Below are positions 42,478 through 50,694 of a stretch of 64,000 nt of DNA, in pieces; positions within the stretch are counted from its first letter, which is position 1, and each line of letters opens with the position of its first letter. The notes beneath the pieces were generated by a model that was not told where the DNA came from, ran no database searches, and saw nothing but the letters and a program-made list of their open reading frames with translations. The position numbers and the translations under genes are program-made. This DNA comes from Curtobacterium sp. MCJR17_020. GTDB lineage: Bacteria; Actinomycetota; Actinomycetes; Actinomycetales; Microbacteriaceae. The DNA is taken from contig NZ_CP126260.1 in assembly GCF_003234365.2 (NCBI RefSeq), positions 1,550,001 to 1,614,000 on the forward strand, given 5' to 3'.

Positions 42478-43863
42478 TTGCCCGAGTCGACCGACTTCGT
42501 CGCCCTGCAGGATCCGGACGTCATCGAGGGTCTCGACTATTGGCGCACGCTCCCCATCAAGCAGCAGCCCACGTGGCCGGACGCCGCGGCGGCCGAGGCC
42601 GCCTCGGCCGAGATCGCCACGCTGCCACCCCTCGTCTTCGCGGGCGAGGTCGACAAGCTCCGCGAGCGGCTCGCCGCCGCCGCACAGGGCAAGGCGTTCC
42701 TGCTGCAGGGCGGTGACTGCGCCGAGACCTTCGCCGGTGCGACCGCCGACTCCATCCGCGACCGCGTCAAGACGATCCTGCAGATGGCCGTCGTCCTGAC
42801 CTACGGTGCGTCGATGCCCGTCATCAAGATGGGTCGCATGGCCGGGCAGTTCGCCAAGCCGCGCTCGAGCGACTTCGAGACCCGCGGCGACGTCACGCTG
42901 CCCGCCTACCGCGGCGACATCGTGAACGGCTACGACTTCACGCCGGAGAGCCGGACGGCCGACCCGCGCCGCCTCGTGCAGGGGTACCACACGGCCGCGT
43001 CGACCCTGAACCTCGTCCGCGCCTTCACCCAGGGGGGCTTCGCCGACCTGCGTCAGGTGCACTCGTGGAACAAGGGCTTCGCGTCGAACCCGGCGAACGC
43101 CCGGTACGAGCACCTCGCCAAGGAGATCGACCGCGCGATCCGCTTCATGGACGCCTGCGGTGCCGACTTCGAGGCGCTCAAGCACGTCGAGTTCTACGCG
43201 TCGCACGAGGGTCTGCTCATGGACTACGAGCGCCCGATGACCCGCATCGACTCGCGCTCCGGTCTGGCCTACGACACCTCCGGCCACTTCATCTGGATCG
43301 GGGAGCGCACGCGTGACCTCGACGGTGCCCACGTGGACTTCCTGTCGCGGGTGCGGAACCCGATCGGCGTGAAGCTCGGCCCGACCACGAGCGTCGACGA
43401 CATGAAGGCCCTGGTCGACAAGCTCGACCCGAACCGCGAGCCCGGCCGCCTGACGTTCATCACGCGCATGGGTGCCGGCAAGATCCGCGACGAGCTGCCC
43501 AAGTTGCTCGAGGCGATCAAGGGCATGGACGCCAACCCGCTGTGGGTCACCGACCCGATGCACGGCAACGGCCTGACCACGCCCACCGGCTACAAGACCC
43601 GTCGGTTCGACGACGTCGTGGACGAGGTCCTCGGCTTCTTCGAGGCGCACCGGCAGGTCGGTACCTACCCGGGCGGCATGCACGTCGAGCTCACCGGTGA
43701 CGACGTCACGGAGTGCCTCGGCGGGTCGGAGCACATCGACGAGGCCACCCTCGCCACCCGCTACGAGTCGCTGTGCGACCCGCGGCTGAACCACATGCAG
43801 TCGCTCGAGCTCGCGTTCCTCGTGGCCGAGGAGCTCGGCGCGCACCCGCACGTGCGCGCCTAG
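42478..43863 (+). CDS. aroG: class II 3-deoxy-D-arabino-heptulosonate 7-phosphate synthase
   Basis: The 461-residue enzyme condenses phosphoenolpyruvate and erythrose 4-phosphate, the first shikimate step. Motifs include KAFLLQGGDCAETF (metal-binding Cys), GRMAGQFAKPRS, VEFYASHEGLLMDYE, RVRNPIGVKLGP and TDPMHGNG. TTG 42478 with GAGG eight bases upstream gives the usual length of about 460; the longer frame from 42391 has an unrelated N-terminus. The 93-bp leader holds two GC hairpins (one at 42424-42439), but no run of aromatic codons. Confidence 0.95.
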   Translation: MPESTDFVALQDPDVIEGLDYWRTLPIKQQPTWPDAAAAEAASAEIATLPPLVFAGEVDKLRERLAAAAQGKAFLLQGGDCAETFAGATADSIRDRVKTILQMAVVLTYGASMPVIKMGRMAGQFAKPRSSDFETRGDVTLPAYRGDIVNGYDFTPESRTADPRRLVQGYHTAASTLNLVRAFTQGGFADLRQVHSWNKGFASNPANARYEHLAKEIDRAIRFMDACGADFEALKHVEFYASHEGLLMDYERPMTRIDSRSGLAYDTSGHFIWIGERTRDLDGAHVDFLSRVRNPIGVKLGPTTSVDDMKALVDKLDPNREPGRLTFITRMGAGKIRDELPKLLEAIKGMDANPLWVTDPMHGNGLTTPTGYKTRRFDDVVDEVLGFFEAHRQVGTYPGGMHVELTGDDVTECLGGSEHIDEATLATRYESLCDPRLNHMQSLELAFLVAEELGAHPHVRA

Positions 43864-43875
43864 CGCGACCACCTT

Positions 43876-43919
43876 CGGACGGGAGGCACGGTGCCAGCTG
43901 GCACCGTGCCTCCCGTCCG
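43876..43919. terminator. 44-bp perfect palindrome after aroG
   Basis: CGGACGGGAGGCACGGTGCC on the left is matched base for base through the AG|CT centre to GGCACCGTGCCTCCCGTCCG. It is a strong two-way terminator candidate. Its outer part GGACGGGAGGC is shared with the 48024 hairpin. Confidence 0.85.
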
Positions 43920-43945
43920 CCGTTCCGGCGCGTCTCGGGCCCGAC

Positions 43946-44015
43946 CCGAGTCTCGGGGCAGGCGACAGTCCTCGGGTCCGAGAGCGCGAGAACTGTCGCT
44001 CAGGCCGAGACTCGG
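43946..44015. repeat. double-dyad palindromic repeat, copy 3
   Basis: Order: CCGAGTCTCGG (43946), CGACAGTCCTCG (43963), CGAGAACTGTCG (43987), CCGAGACTCGG (44005). Outer and inner boxes pair, making one long imperfect palindrome. It lies between the convergent aroG and kinase genes. Confidence 0.92.
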
Positions 44016-44033
44016 GGCAGGCGCGCGCGACCG

Positions 44034-46100
44034 CTACTGGTCGTAGGAGAGCGTCACCGTGTCGCCGCGGTACACCGTGGCCCCGGCGCCCGGGTCAGTA
44101 CCGGTCACGGGGAGCTTCGACTTCCAGTCGTAGAACCCGCACAGGATGTTCGTGCAGTCCGGCACGGCGACCTTGAGTCCGAGGCCCTCGAGCGTCGCGG
44201 TGGCCTCGTTGATCGTGGCGCCGACGACGCCGTCCTCGGGAACGGTGATCGGCGTCGGGCCCTTCGACACGACGACGTCGATCGCGGTGCCGCGCACGGC
44301 GGGGGAGTCCTGCACCTCGGCGGAGACGATCTGCCCGGAGGGGACGTCCTCGCTGAACTCCTCGGTGCGGGCGCCGAGGATGAGGCCGACCGCGTCGAGC
44401 TCGGCGGAGGCCTGGTCGACGGTCTTCCCGACGACGTCCGGCACGGCGCCGAGGGACACCGTGAGCGTGACCGGGCCGGTCTCGCCGTAGGCCTTGACCG
44501 ACGTCAGGTCGAGCGCCTTGCCGCCGGACGCCCGGCCGGTCGCCGCGATGACGGTGTCCTTCGCGGCGTCGGCCGAGAACTCGTACCGGTTGTCCTGCAG
44601 CTCGAAGTCGTCGTCGAGCGCCGCGGTGACGGTGGAGAGCGGCTGCCCGACGATCGTCGGCAGCGCGATCATCTTCGGCCCGTTCGACACGACGAGCTGC
44701 ACCGACGTGCCCTTCTGCACCTCGCGCTTCGCGGCCGGCTTGGTGATGGACACCTGTCCCTTCGCGACGACGGCGTCGAACCGGGTTCCGGTCTTCGACG
44801 CCGCGTGCAGGCCCTGGGCTTCGAGCAGCTGCCGGGCCTGCGAGACCGACTTGCCCGTCACTTCGGGGATGCGCACGTTGCCACCCGGCCCCGGCCCGAA
44901 GTACCAGCCGAAGCCCGCGCCGATGAGCAGGAGCACGACGAAGACCGACAGCGCGATCCAGCCGCGCTTGCGACGCTTCGCGGAGAGGTCGGCCAGGCGC
45001 TGTCCCGCGGGCGAGAGCACGCCGGGCTGCGCGCCCGTGCGGCGCGGGCCCGGACCGGTGTTGCGGCCTCGGGTCGTGGGACGCCCGCGGTCGGGGCTGT
45101 CGATGATCGCCGTGGCCTCGGTGGCCGCCGGTGCGTCGGCGGCAGCAGCGCGGGCACCAGCGGCAGCAGCGCCGACACCAGCAGCGGCCCCGCCGCCGGA
45201 CGGCAGGATCGCGGTCGCGTTCTCGGGCCGCAGCACGGCGGTCCGGTACTGACCCGTGGCACGCTGCTGGTTGCCCGCCATGTGGTCGAGCATCTCGCGC
45301 GCGTCGCGCGGGCGGTCCTCGGGGTCGCGGGCGGTCGACCAGGCGACGAGCTCGTCGAGCTCGGGCGGGACGCCGGCCACCGCGGCACTCGGGACGGGCA
45401 CCGTGTCGTTCGCGTGCTGGTAGGCGATCTGCATCGGCTGCTCGCCCTTGTAGGGCTGCTCGCCGGTGAGCATCTCGTAGAGCATGATGCCGAGCGCGTA
45501 GATGTCGCTGCGTGAGTCGGCGGCGCCACGGGTGACCAGCTCGGGGGAGAGGTACGCGATCGTGCCGAGCAGGGCGGCCCCGGTCGCGGTGTTCGCCGTC
45601 GTCGCCCGGGCCAGGCCGAAGTCGCCGAGCTTGATGCGGCCGTCGTCGGCGAGCAGGACGTTCTCGGGCTTCAGGTCGCGGTGCACGATGCCGGCGCGGT
45701 GGGCCGAGGCGAGTCCGGCCAGCACGGCGCGCAGGATGTCGGTCGCCTGCTCGGGCGTCAGGGCGTGGTGCTCCTGCAGCAGGTCCCGCAGCGTGATGCC
45801 CGGGATGTACTCCATGACGATGTACGCGGTGTCGTCCTCGGCGCCCTGGTCGTAGACGCCGACCAGGTTCGGGTGGGACAGCCGCGCGGCGGACCTCGCC
45901 TCTTGGATGAAGCGCTCACGGAAGGCCTGGTCGTCGGCCAGGTGCCCGTGCATGATCTTGATCGCGACGCGTCGCTCGAGGCGGACGTCGGTCGCGAGGT
46001 ACACGGTCGCCATGCCCCCGCGCGCGATGCGGGAGCGGACGCGGTACCGCTGATCGATCATGCGACCGATCATCGGATCCGTGGCGGCGTTGGTGGTCAT
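44034..46100 (-). CDS. pknL: PASTA-domain Ser/Thr protein kinase (PknB/PknL-type)
   Basis: The 688-residue receptor kinase has a complete N-terminal Hanks domain: GGMATVYLA, VAIKIMHG, HRDLKPENVLL, GDFGLAR and GTIAYLSPE. A Pro/Ala-rich juxtamembrane region and one helix (GWIALSVFVVLLLIGAGFGWYF, about 370-392) follow. Four extracellular PASTA repeats then sense cell-wall fragments (VRIPEVTGKSVSQARQLL, IALPTIVGQPLSTVTAAL, VPDVVGKTVDQASAEL, ITVPEDGVVGATINEATATL). TAGAAT seven bases before ATG 46100 suggests a leaderless mRNA. The Rv2175c-like neighbour suggests PknL by synteny. Confidence 0.93.
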   Translation of the reverse strand: MTTNAATDPMIGRMIDQRYRVRSRIARGGMATVYLATDVRLERRVAIKIMHGHLADDQAFRERFIQEARSAARLSHPNLVGVYDQGAEDDTAYIVMEYIPGITLRDLLQEHHALTPEQATDILRAVLAGLASAHRAGIVHRDLKPENVLLADDGRIKLGDFGLARATTANTATGAALLGTIAYLSPELVTRGAADSRSDIYALGIMLYEMLTGEQPYKGEQPMQIAYQHANDTVPVPSAAVAGVPPELDELVAWSTARDPEDRPRDAREMLDHMAGNQQRATGQYRTAVLRPENATAILPSGGGAAAGVGAAAAGARAAAADAPAATEATAIIDSPDRGRPTTRGRNTGPGPRRTGAQPGVLSPAGQRLADLSAKRRKRGWIALSVFVVLLLIGAGFGWYFGPGPGGNVRIPEVTGKSVSQARQLLEAQGLHAASKTGTRFDAVVAKGQVSITKPAAKREVQKGTSVQLVVSNGPKMIALPTIVGQPLSTVTAALDDDFELQDNRYEFSADAAKDTVIAATGRASGGKALDLTSVKAYGETGPVTLTVSLGAVPDVVGKTVDQASAELDAVGLILGARTEEFSEDVPSGQIVSAEVQDSPAVRGTAIDVVVSKGPTPITVPEDGVVGATINEATATLEGLGLKVAVPDCTNILCGFYDWKSKLPVTGTDPGAGATVYRGDTVTLSYDQ

Positions 46101-46182
46101 CGGCGGCATTCTACGAATCGAGACTGCACGACACCGCACCGGCGCACCGGTCGTGACCCAATCTCGATCTTCCGGATGAGAC

Positions 46183-47481
46183 TCAGAGGGTGGCCAGCCA
46201 GCCCTGGGCGGCGCTCGCCCAGTTGGCGTAGGCCTTGGGGTAGGCAGAGAGCTGCACGGCCTGGGCGGCGTCGGTGATGCTCATCGACGACCACCCGGGC
46301 ACGTCGAGCAGCCCGCGGGTCTTGCCCACGTTCGGGTTGCTGCGACCGCCGAAGAACAGCTTCGTCGCGTACGCCGGATCCTGCAGCTTCGCCGCGCTGC
46401 CCCAGCCCTGGCTCGGCCGCTGCTGGAACAGGCCGACCGAGTCGCGGTCGCCGTGGGGCAGGTTGCGCAGGCTCGACTCCTGCATCGCGGCGGCCAGGGC
46501 CACGACGATGCCGCGGTCGGACACCCCGAGGGAGCGGCCGACGGCGACGATGGTGGCCGCGTTCTGGCGCTGCTCGGCACTCAGTCCGACGGCGGCGCTC
46601 ACCGCGGCACGCGACGGAGCCGCGGCGGTCGTCGCAGCAGTGCTCGACGACGGGATGACGAGGGTCTTGCCCGCGTAGATCGTGCTCGTGTAGGTCAGGC
46701 CGTTCGCCGACAGCAGTGTGGCTACGGAGACGTGGTGGGACGCAGCGATCGAGCCGATCGTGTCGCCCGAGGAGATCTTCACACTCGACTTCGACGAACC
46801 CGACGAACCCGACGACGCTGCGGCCGTGGACACCGAGCCGCCACCGGACGAGCCGTGCGGCACCCGGAGCGTCTGACCGGGGTAGATCACGCTGCGCTGC
46901 GAGAGCTTGTTGGCGCTGAGGAGCGCCGTGGTCGACACGCCGACCCGCGACGCGATGCCGGACACGGTGTCGCCCGATTTCACGTGGTAGCTCGAGGTGC
47001 TCGACCCGGAGCCGGACGTCGATCCGGCGCTCGTGATCGTGCGCGCCGTGGTCACCGCGGGCGTCGACGCCAGGTGCAGCGTCTGCCCGGGGTGGATGAT
47101 CGTGTTCCAGCCGAGGCCGTTGCGCACCAAGACCTCCTGCGCCGACAGGCCGAACCGGGCGGCGATGCCCGAGACCGTGTCGCCCTGACGGACGGTGTAG
47201 GTCGTGGGGGTCGCTGCCTTCGTCGTCGCGGCGACCGTCGTGACGACGGTCTGCGACGGACGTGCGACCGCGGTGCCGAAGACCGGACGGCTGCCGACGT
47301 AGCGGTCCTGGTCGACGTGACGCTTGTGGTTCGAGTCCGCGTCGTCGTGTCGCGGTTCGGCGTGGGCGACCGGGCCGGTCAGGCCGGCGGTCACCGCGAT
47401 CGTGCCCGCGAGGACGATGGGCATGGTCGCGAACCGGGCGGATCGTGCGCGCCGGGCGGCTTCGTCTGCAGCGTTGTCCAC
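46183..47481 (-). CDS. secreted LysM protein with lysozyme-like C-terminal domain
   Basis: The 432-residue protein from GTG 47481 (AGGAGAA upstream) has a signal segment (ATMPIVLAGTIAVTAGLTGPVAHAEP). Three LysM modules bind peptidoglycan (YTVRQGDTVSGIAARFGLS, YHVKSGDTVSGIASRVGVS, VKISSGDTIGSIAASHHVS), separated by Ser-rich linkers. The C-terminal domain (VVALAAAMQESSLRNLPHGD and DSVGLFQQRPSQGWG) resembles transglycosylase folds with a catalytic Glu in MQESS. It sits between the PASTA kinase and the Rv2175c-like gene, so kinase-linked wall remodelling is plausible. Confidence 0.9.
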   Translation of the reverse strand: MDNAADEAARRARSARFATMPIVLAGTIAVTAGLTGPVAHAEPRHDDADSNHKRHVDQDRYVGSRPVFGTAVARPSQTVVTTVAATTKAATPTTYTVRQGDTVSGIAARFGLSAQEVLVRNGLGWNTIIHPGQTLHLASTPAVTTARTITSAGSTSGSGSSTSSYHVKSGDTVSGIASRVGVSTTALLSANKLSQRSVIYPGQTLRVPHGSSGGGSVSTAAASSGSSGSSKSSVKISSGDTIGSIAASHHVSVATLLSANGLTYTSTIYAGKTLVIPSSSTAATTAAAPSRAAVSAAVGLSAEQRQNAATIVAVGRSLGVSDRGIVVALAAAMQESSLRNLPHGDRDSVGLFQQRPSQGWGSAAKLQDPAYATKLFFGGRSNPNVGKTRGLLDVPGWSSMSITDAAQAVQLSAYPKAYANWASAAQGWLATL

Positions 47482-47652
47482 GGTTTCTCCTGATCTCGAC
47501 TGTCCCGTGCGCGTGCATGCGCGCACTCACAGGTGGCACAACGCTGGCATGGTGTGATTCCCAAGTCAACCAGAGAGCCGGATGTGGTGCGTGTGACGAA
47601 TGTGACGAACGTTGCGTACTCACTCGGTGCCCCGCTCTGGCACCATGGGCGT

Positions 47653-48009
47653 GTGAGTGCTGCACCCGTCGACGACCTCTCCCTCTCCGAGCGCTGGCTG
47701 ACCGTCCCCGAACTGGTGGACCTGTTCAGCACCAGCCCCGGCCGGATCCACCGCCTGTTCGAGGAGAAGACCCTGCTGGCGGCCCGCGTCGGTGGTGTCC
47801 TGCGCGTGCCGAGCGAGTTCCTCGAGGACCGCGAGCCCATGCCCGAGCTGCGCGGCACCCTGACCGTGCTCAGCGACAACGGCTTCACCGACGACGAAGC
47901 CGTCCGCTGGATGCTCACGGTCGACGACTCGATGGGCGTCTCGCCCATCGCGGCGCTGCGCGCCGGACGCAAGGCCGAGGTTCGTCGCGTGGCCCAGTCG
48001 CTGCTCTAG
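47653..48009 (+). CDS. Rv2175c family DNA-binding protein
   Basis: The 118-residue protein has a winged-helix domain: WLTVPELVDLFSTSPGRIHRLFEEKTLLAARVGGVLRVP, followed by LRGTLTVLSDNGFTDDEAVRWML. In Mycobacterium tuberculosis Rv2175c is a DNA-binding substrate of the kinase PknL encoded next to it; here too a PASTA kinase is close by. GTG 47653 is used because the longer frame has no similarity to the family. Target DNA unknown. Confidence 0.88.
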   Translation: MSAAPVDDLSLSERWLTVPELVDLFSTSPGRIHRLFEEKTLLAARVGGVLRVPSEFLEDREPMPELRGTLTVLSDNGFTDDEAVRWMLTVDDSMGVSPIAALRAGRKAEVRRVAQSLL

Positions 48010-48023
48010 ACGCGTTCCGGATG

Positions 48024-48063
48024 GACGGGAGGCCCGTGGCGGTGTCGCCACGGGCCTCCCGTC
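48024..48063. terminator. perfect 17-bp hairpin terminator
   Basis: GACGGGAGGCCCGTGGC, a GGTGTC loop, and GCCACGGGCCTCCCGTC. It separates the convergent Rv2175c-like and polyprenyl synthase genes. Confidence 0.85.
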
Positions 48064-48079
48064 TGTCCTGGGGTCGCGT

Positions 48080-49198
48080 CTAGGACGACCGGCGGCTGAC
48101 CGTGTCGGCCAGCGACGCGAGCTGCTCTCGTGCCGACGGCGTCAACGGCGACGCGTCGAGCGCCGCCTTCGCACGCTGCACGTGCCGGTCGATGGAACGC
48201 TCGACCGCGGCGACCGCACCGGACTCGGTGAGGGTGGCGCGGAGCATCTGCACCTGCTCCTCGTCGAGGTCGGGGTCGCCGAGGAGCTCGTCGAGCAGCT
48301 GCCGCGGGCCACTGGCCAGCGCCTTGCGGGCCGAGGCGATGAGCACGGTCCGCTTGCCCTCGCGCAGGTCGTCGCCAGCGGGCTTGCCGGTGACCTCGGG
48401 GTCGCCGAAGACGCCGAGCATGTCGTCGCGTAGCTGGTAGGCGACGCCGAGGGGGAGCCCGAAGGCGCGGAGGCCCTCGAGCTGCGAGTCGCTCGCGCCG
48501 GCCACCAGCGCGCCGATGACGAGCGGTGCCTCGATCGAGTACTTCGCGGACTTGAAGACGATGACGCGCTGGGCGCGGAGCAGGTGCTCGGACTCGTCGA
48601 TGACGGGCCAGGCCGTTTCTTCGTGCACGTCGAGGTACTGGCCCGCGGTGACGTCGAGGCGCATCGCGTGGAACTCCTGGCGCACGATGCGTGCGCGCAC
48701 GGGGTCGAGGAGCGCGAGGCCCTCGTCGAACACCGAGTCGCTGAGCGACAGCAGCAGGTCACCGAGCAGCAGTGCCGAGTTCGTGCCGTACTGCCCGCGG
48801 TCGCCGACGAAGCCGGACTCCTGGTGGAGGGACTCGAAGCGGCGGTGTGCTGCAGGACGCCCGCGGCGGGTGTCCGAGCGGTCCATGATGTCGTCGTGCA
48901 CGAGCGCCGCTGCGTGGAACACCTCGAGCGCCGCGGCGACCGTGACGATCGCCTCGGCCGTGGTCTGGCGGGAGCCCTCGGCGAGCGGGTCGAACGAGCC
49001 CGAACGGCCCGCCACCGACTGCCACCCCCAGTAGCAGAACAGCGCCCGGAAGCGCTTGCCGCCGGACAGCAGATCTCGGGCGTACAGGTCGAACGGGGCG
49101 AGATCGGGGCTGATCGCGAGGAGCCGTTCACGCTGCTCGTCGAGTGCCCGGTCGATACGCGCCGATACGAGGTCCACTAATCGCGTACTCTCAGCCAC
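48080..49198 (-). CDS. idsA: polyprenyl diphosphate synthase (geranylgeranyl/IdsA type)
   Basis: The 372-residue all-helical synthase has the first Asp-rich motif in LVHDDIMDRSDTRRG and the second in VAYQLRDDMLGVFGDPEVTGKPAGDD, with the substrate lysine/arginine region GGKRFRALF. It extends dimethylallyl diphosphate with isopentenyl units. The DDxxD form DDIMD, with A and L residues before it, suggests a geranylgeranyl-type product; the exact chain length is not certain. TAGGGT seven bases before GTG 49198 suggests a leaderless mRNA. Confidence 0.93.
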   Translation of the reverse strand: MAESTRLVDLVSARIDRALDEQRERLLAISPDLAPFDLYARDLLSGGKRFRALFCYWGWQSVAGRSGSFDPLAEGSRQTTAEAIVTVAAALEVFHAAALVHDDIMDRSDTRRGRPAAHRRFESLHQESGFVGDRGQYGTNSALLLGDLLLSLSDSVFDEGLALLDPVRARIVRQEFHAMRLDVTAGQYLDVHEETAWPVIDESEHLLRAQRVIVFKSAKYSIEAPLVIGALVAGASDSQLEGLRAFGLPLGVAYQLRDDMLGVFGDPEVTGKPAGDDLREGKRTVLIASARKALASGPRQLLDELLGDPDLDEEQVQMLRATLTESGAVAAVERSIDRHVQRAKAALDASPLTPSAREQLASLADTVSRRSS

Positions 49199-49308
49199 AG
49201 TCCCTACCCTAGTGGAGCGGTTGGGACATAGAATCGGTCCACTCAACCGAGTGTTTTCCAGCCCGGTTGTTCAACCCCGCGTCGATCCCAGGAACAGAGG
49301 GAACCAAG

Positions 49309-49704
49309 ATGCCGCTCTCGGAACAGGAGCAGCGCCTTCTCGAAGAGATGGAGCGCAGCCTCTACCAGAACGATTCCGATTTCGTGGCGCGTGTCACACG
49401 TCGACAGGGTCGTCCGACGTACACAGCCATCACGCTCGGGGTGCTCGGTGCACTCGCCGGCGTCGCGATCGTGATCGTCGGTCTCGTGATCAAGGCCCCG
49501 CTGCTGGGCATCCTCGGCTTCGTCGTGATGCTCGCCGGTGTCCTCTTCGCGTTGCGCCCGGGCATGCGTGCCCCGAAGGCGAAGCCCGCTCGACCGGGCA
49601 AGCCCGCGTCCGGCGGTTCAGCCCGCCCGGTCAACGGCGGCGGCGGCTCCTTCATGGACCGCATGAACGACCGCTGGGACAAGCGGAACGACCAGGGGCA
49701 GTAG
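49309..49704 (+). CDS. DUF3040 membrane protein
   Basis: The 131-residue protein starts MPLSEQEQRLLEEMERSLYQ, the conserved DUF3040 N-terminus, followed by two membrane helices (AITLGVLGALAGVAIVIVGL and PLLGILGFVVMLAGVLFAL) and a basic, Gly-rich tail. The family is found just before mraZ in many actinobacteria; function unknown. AGAGGGA precedes ATG 49309. A UUCG-capped hairpin follows the stop. Confidence 0.92.
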   Translation: MPLSEQEQRLLEEMERSLYQNDSDFVARVTRRQGRPTYTAITLGVLGALAGVAIVIVGLVIKAPLLGILGFVVMLAGVLFALRPGMRAPKAKPARPGKPASGGSARPVNGGGGSFMDRMNDRWDKRNDQGQ

Positions 49705-49729
49705 CAGCCCTCCACACTCCTCCCTCGAG

Positions 49730-49757
49730 ACGGGGCCGGCCTTCGGGTCGGCCCCGT
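49730..49757 (+). terminator. UUCG-loop terminator after DUF3040 gene
   Basis: ACGGGGCCGGCC-TTCG-GGTCGGCCCCGT forms a 12-bp stem with one G-T pair and is followed by TTTC. It isolates the DUF3040 gene from the dcw operon. Confidence 0.85.
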
Positions 49758-49794
49758 TTCGCGTTCCCGGAGCGTCCCCGTGGCGGGCACCCCC

Positions 49795-49887
49795 GTCGAG
49801 GTTCCGAAATCTGGGCATCTCGCGCGCCCGGGCGTCCGTTTGTGGAACCTCGGCGACTCACGCGCGGCATGTCGTGGAACCTCGGCG
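49795..49887. repeat. GGAACCTCGGCG inverted/direct repeat element
   Basis: GTCGAGGTTCC (49795-49805) is the inverse of GGAACCTCGGCGAC (49844-49857), and GGAACCTCGGCG recurs directly at 49876-49887. It lies in the 452-bp gap before mraZ. That gap also holds the 49730 terminator and two MraZ-box arrays, but no gene. Confidence 0.7.
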
Positions 49888-49932
49888 CCGTGGCTCGCCG
49901 TGGCTCGCGGTACCCCGGCGCGCCACGGGACG

Positions 49933-49968
49933 CTCCACTGGCTGCGAAAGTCCTCCACTTTCCTCCAC
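49933..49968 (-). promoter_or_regulatory. inverted MraZ-box array
   Basis: On the minus strand GTGGAG occurs at 49968, 49958 and 49938, that is at offsets 0, 10 and 30. The same spacing is found in the forward array just before mraZ. No minus-strand gene lies downstream. Confidence 0.6.
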
Positions 49969-50103
49969 ACCCGGCACCCCCGCCCGGATCCCCGGTACGA
50001 CGGGCATCCGCCACGGCCGGCCGGGCCCCGGCGCTGCCGAAAGGGCCCCAAAAGGGGTGCCACGGGGCGAAAAGGGAGCGGAATCCTGGCCGCGGGGAGG
50101 GCA

Positions 50104-50141
50104 GTGGAGTAAAGTGGGGCTCGCAACGGTCCGGTGGAGCG
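50104..50141 (+). promoter_or_regulatory. mraZ promoter with MraZ-box array
   Basis: GTGGAG (50104), GTGGGG (50114) and GTGGAG (50134) stand at offsets 0, 10 and 30. MraZ proteins bind TGGG-type direct repeats with a 10-bp period. TAAAGT (50110-50115) between the first two boxes is a likely -10, so bound MraZ would block transcription of its own operon. Confidence 0.7.
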
Positions 50142-50156
50142 GAGGGGAGGCCCGAC

Positions 50157-50588
50157 GTGCTGCTCGGTACTCATGCCCCGAAGCTCGACGAGAAGGGTCG
50201 CGTGATCCTCCCCGCCAAGTTCCGGGACGAACTGTCCGGGGGACTCGTGATGACCCGCGGCCAGGAACGCTGCGTCGTGGTCTTCAGCGCCCGGACGTTC
50301 GAGGAACTCCACGAACGCATCCGGACCGCACCGATGACGTCGAAGCGCACCAGGGACTACATGCGCCTGTTCCTCTCGGGGGCCAGCGCTGAACAGCCCG
50401 ACAAGCAGAACCGCGTGACGATCCCGCAGAACCTCCGTGAGTACGCGGGGCTCGAACGGGACCTGACGGTCATCGGCAGCGGTGACCGTGCCGAGATCTG
50501 GTCGACCACCGCGTGGGAGGCCTACTACGCCGAAGCCGAAGAGGCGTTCGCCGACAACGACGAGGAGGTGATCCCGGGGATCTTCTGA
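50157..50588 (+). CDS. mraZ: transcriptional regulator MraZ
   Basis: The 143-residue protein contains two SpoVT/AbrB-like halves: THAPKLDEKGRVILPAKFRDEL and AEQPDKQNRVTIPQNLREYAGL, each with the conserved DxxGR/DxxNR turn. It assembles as a ring that binds direct repeats upstream of its own gene and controls the dcw operon. GGAGGGGAGG precedes GTG 50157. It is the first gene of the cluster. Confidence 0.96.
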   Translation: MLLGTHAPKLDEKGRVILPAKFRDELSGGLVMTRGQERCVVVFSARTFEELHERIRTAPMTSKRTRDYMRLFLSGASAEQPDKQNRVTIPQNLREYAGLERDLTVIGSGDRAEIWSTTAWEAYYAEAEEAFADNDEEVIPGIF

Positions 50589-50694
50589 TCCGTGGATCGG
50601 GACTCCCAGCCGTGAAGCCCTGACATCACTTCCCCGATGTCAGGTCGCATGGATGGGGATCCGGACCCGCGGCCCGGAAGACGAGGGGCTGCAC

